Part shown: one piece after another, positions 5,611-6,908 of the stretch
Layout: each line of letters starts with the position of its first letter
How positions within the stretch are numbered: position 1 is the stretch's first letter
Source of the DNA: CBDUQI01 sp965369325
GTDB lineage: Bacteria; Pseudomonadota; Gammaproteobacteria; Steroidobacterales; JBCBZW01
NCBI GenBank assembly: GCA_965369325.1
Contig: CBDUQI010000261.1
Coordinates: 1-6,908, forward strand
Direction: 5' to 3'
DNA length: 6,908 nt
Translations under genes and position numbers: made by a program
Notes under the pieces: generated by a model
Told to the model about the DNA's origin: nothing
The model's input: the letters and a program-made list of their open reading frames with translations, nothing else
The model's database searches: none

Positions 5611-6908
5611 GATTGGGTCTTCTGTTTCGGTCTCGGAAAGCGTCATCTGGCTCAAATGCTTCGACAGCAGTGTCGCCGGATCGATGTACTCCTGCAATCC
5701 TGCCACCAGTAGTCCGGGACCACCATGTACGCCCAGCGCGGTGCCAAGTACCGTCACCCTGACGCTTTCTACATTCGTTAGTGTGCTGCGCACGTGTTCG
5801 GCCAGTTGCTCGGCACCGTCGGCATCCGCGGTGTGGGCGATGAGTATCCGGTACTGCCCGTTTGGGTTCACCCGTCGTTTGAGCAGGCGAGCAAATTTGC
5901 CTTGCCGATTGGAGAACCCGAACAGGGCGGTGCGGGCGGCGATCTTTCCATCTTCGGCGTTACTGCTGAGCACCGGGCGCAGGCGCAACGCGTCGGCAAT
6001 GGTTTTCACATACCGAGGCACCCGCCCCCCGGCCACGCCGTATTTCAGATCATCCAGCACGCCGAAGGACTGGGTACGCGGAATCATGTACTGCACCGCA
6101 CGCTCTATCGTGGCTACATCAAAACCGGCGTCCGCGCACTCGGCCGCGTACTGCACCAGCAGGCCCTGACCGACGGACACGTTGCGGGTGTCGATTACAG
6201 TGGTGCGCTCAGGCGCCTGGCACCGGCTGGCCGCCGAATGCGCGGCCTGCAGCGTGCCGCTGGCCCATCCGGTCACATGCAGCGAGATCACATGATTGAA
6301 ATGGCTGGTGAGGAAGTCGAAGTTACGGCGTAAGTCCGCCGGCGGTGGTTGCGAGGTGGTGGGATGGTGCTCGGAGGTGGTCAGCTTGTCGAAAAACTGC
6401 GCTGGCGTCATCGAGACTTTGTCCAGATAGTGCTCATCGCCGAAATGCACACGCAGCGGCACGCTGTGAATATGATGCCGATCGATAATCTCCTCAGCGA
6501 TATCCGCCGCACTGTCGGTGACGATGGCGATGCGGTGCTGGTCGGCGTGCGCCAGCGCCTGCTGCGATCGCATGTCGTCCGCTTTGCGGCGGGTGACTTC
6601 GCCAAATTCGCTGGCAGCGCGGAATACCTCATCCGGGTCGTCAGTGTGGATGTGGATGCGGGCTTTGCCGAAAGTGCCGGCAATGACCACGCTTGATCCC
6701 ATTGAGGTCACCCGCTCGCGCAAACGGCGCCGATCAACATCAGGCCCTTCCACCATGCACTCGGTACAGTAACGAAAATCGAGATCTTCCTCATCGCCCG
6801 CCGCCTGCATCGCAAAGTCGGCGTCGGTAGGGGCCTCGATGGTGATGGGTGTGCGCAGGTCGCCCGTGCTGATGTACTCCTGCATACCTTCCAGCAAATC
6901 CACAAACC
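5596..6908 (-). CDS. FakA-FakB-like fusion: fatty acid kinase linker domain joined to a DegV/FakB domain (N-terminus outside window)
   Basis: The frame is open to the window edge, so the gene starts upstream; the GTG at 6903 is internal. Residues below count from that codon. The visible start, (F)VDLLEGMQEY, resembles the end of a DAK2/DhaL-type kinase domain. Residues ~30-110 look like the FakA linker domain: RYCTECMVEG (Cys46) and ARIHIHTDDP (His84, His86) match the Cys/His/His set important in S. aureus FakA. From ~122 to ~408 follows a complete DegV/FakB fatty-acid-binding domain: AIVTDSAADI, TTSQPP (Ser184), HVTGWASGTLQAA, VIDTRNVSVGQG, KYGVAGGRVP, LRLRPVL and VHGGPG (His393). Fatty acid kinase makes acyl-phosphate from a fatty acid held in FakB, feeding phospholipid synthesis in the cytoplasm. 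No signal or membrane segment is visible. The C-terminal tail (~420-435) is acidic and polar. The DegV call is firm; kinase activity depends on the unseen N-terminal domain. Confidence 0.87.
   Translation of the reverse strand, partial: FVDLLEGMQEYISTGDLRTPITIEAPTDADFAMQAAGDEEDLDFRYCTECMVEGPDVDRRRLRERVTSMGSSVVIAGTFGKARIHIHTDDPDEVFRAASEFGEVTRRKADDMRSQQALAHADQHRIAIVTDSAADIAEEIIDRHHIHSVPLRVHFGDEHYLDKVSMTPAQFFDKLTTSEHHPTTSQPPPADLRRNFDFLTSHFNHVISLHVTGWASGTLQAAHSAASRCQAPERTTVIDTRNVSVGQGLLVQYAAECADAGFDVATIERAVQYMIPRTQSFGVLDDLKYGVAGGRVPRYVKTIADALRLRPVLSSNAEDGKIAARTALFGFSNRQGKFARLLKRRVNPNGQYRILIAHTADADGAEQLAEHVRSTLTNVESVRVTVLGTALGVHGGPGLLVAGLQEYIDPATLLSKHLSQMTLSETETEDPIKDPT

Noticed and set aside
5591..6169. 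Long + strand open frame (192 codons) opposite the DegV domain
   Set aside because: Antisense shadow of a well-supported gene with conserved motifs; its translation is Ser/Arg-rich with no recognisable domain.
1..6908. CRISPR array, tRNA, insertion sequence or toxin-antitoxin pair
   Set aside because: Read on both strands; no regularly spaced repeats, no tRNA-like cloverleaf, no transposase motifs and no paired small regulator/toxin genes seen.

Overview
The window looks like a chromosomal segment of a Gram-negative bacterium, most likely a gammaproteobacterium. The evidence is a GltS-type glutamate permease, three predicted lipoproteins with N-terminal lipoboxes (PLD, EEP and M28 proteins), a DUF5329 protein and a SCO/SenC remnant. 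No tRNA, rRNA, CRISPR array, insertion sequence or phage gene is visible, so the taxonomic call is an inference from gene content only.

Left part (1-537, + strand): the 3' end of gltS, then a small secreted protein of unknown function with a strong ribosome binding site. Centre (551-3433): a phospholipase D/cardiolipin-synthase-like lipoprotein on the - strand. It is divergent, across a 160-bp gap, from a + strand pair made of an endonuclease/exonuclease/phosphatase (EEP) lipoprotein and a DUF5329 protein. The last two overlap by 4 nt (GTGA) and are probably translationally coupled. All three products carry export signals, so this looks like an envelope phosphodiester or phospholipid module. 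It recalls E. coli, where the cardiolipin synthase gene clsB sits beside the EEP-family gene ybhP. At 3468-3734 lies a 5'-truncated SCO1/SenC copper-chaperone remnant.

Right part (3818-6908, - strand, visibly GC-richer): a two-gene operon read leftwards. The upstream gene runs off the window and joins the catalytic linker domain of fatty-acid kinase FakA (visible Cys and HxH residues) directly to a complete DegV/FakB fatty-acid-binding domain. That would be a single-chain fatty acid kinase in which the normal FakB-docking domain has been replaced by the acyl carrier domain itself. It overlaps by 4 nt (ATGA) with a gene for a PA-domain M28 zinc metallopeptidase lipoprotein with all metal ligands intact.

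The most interesting observations are the FakA-FakB fusion coupled to an exported peptidase, the PLD/EEP/DUF5329 lipoprotein cluster with a palindrome overlapping a candidate promoter, and the decayed SCO gene. None amounts to a clearly new defence or mobile system.
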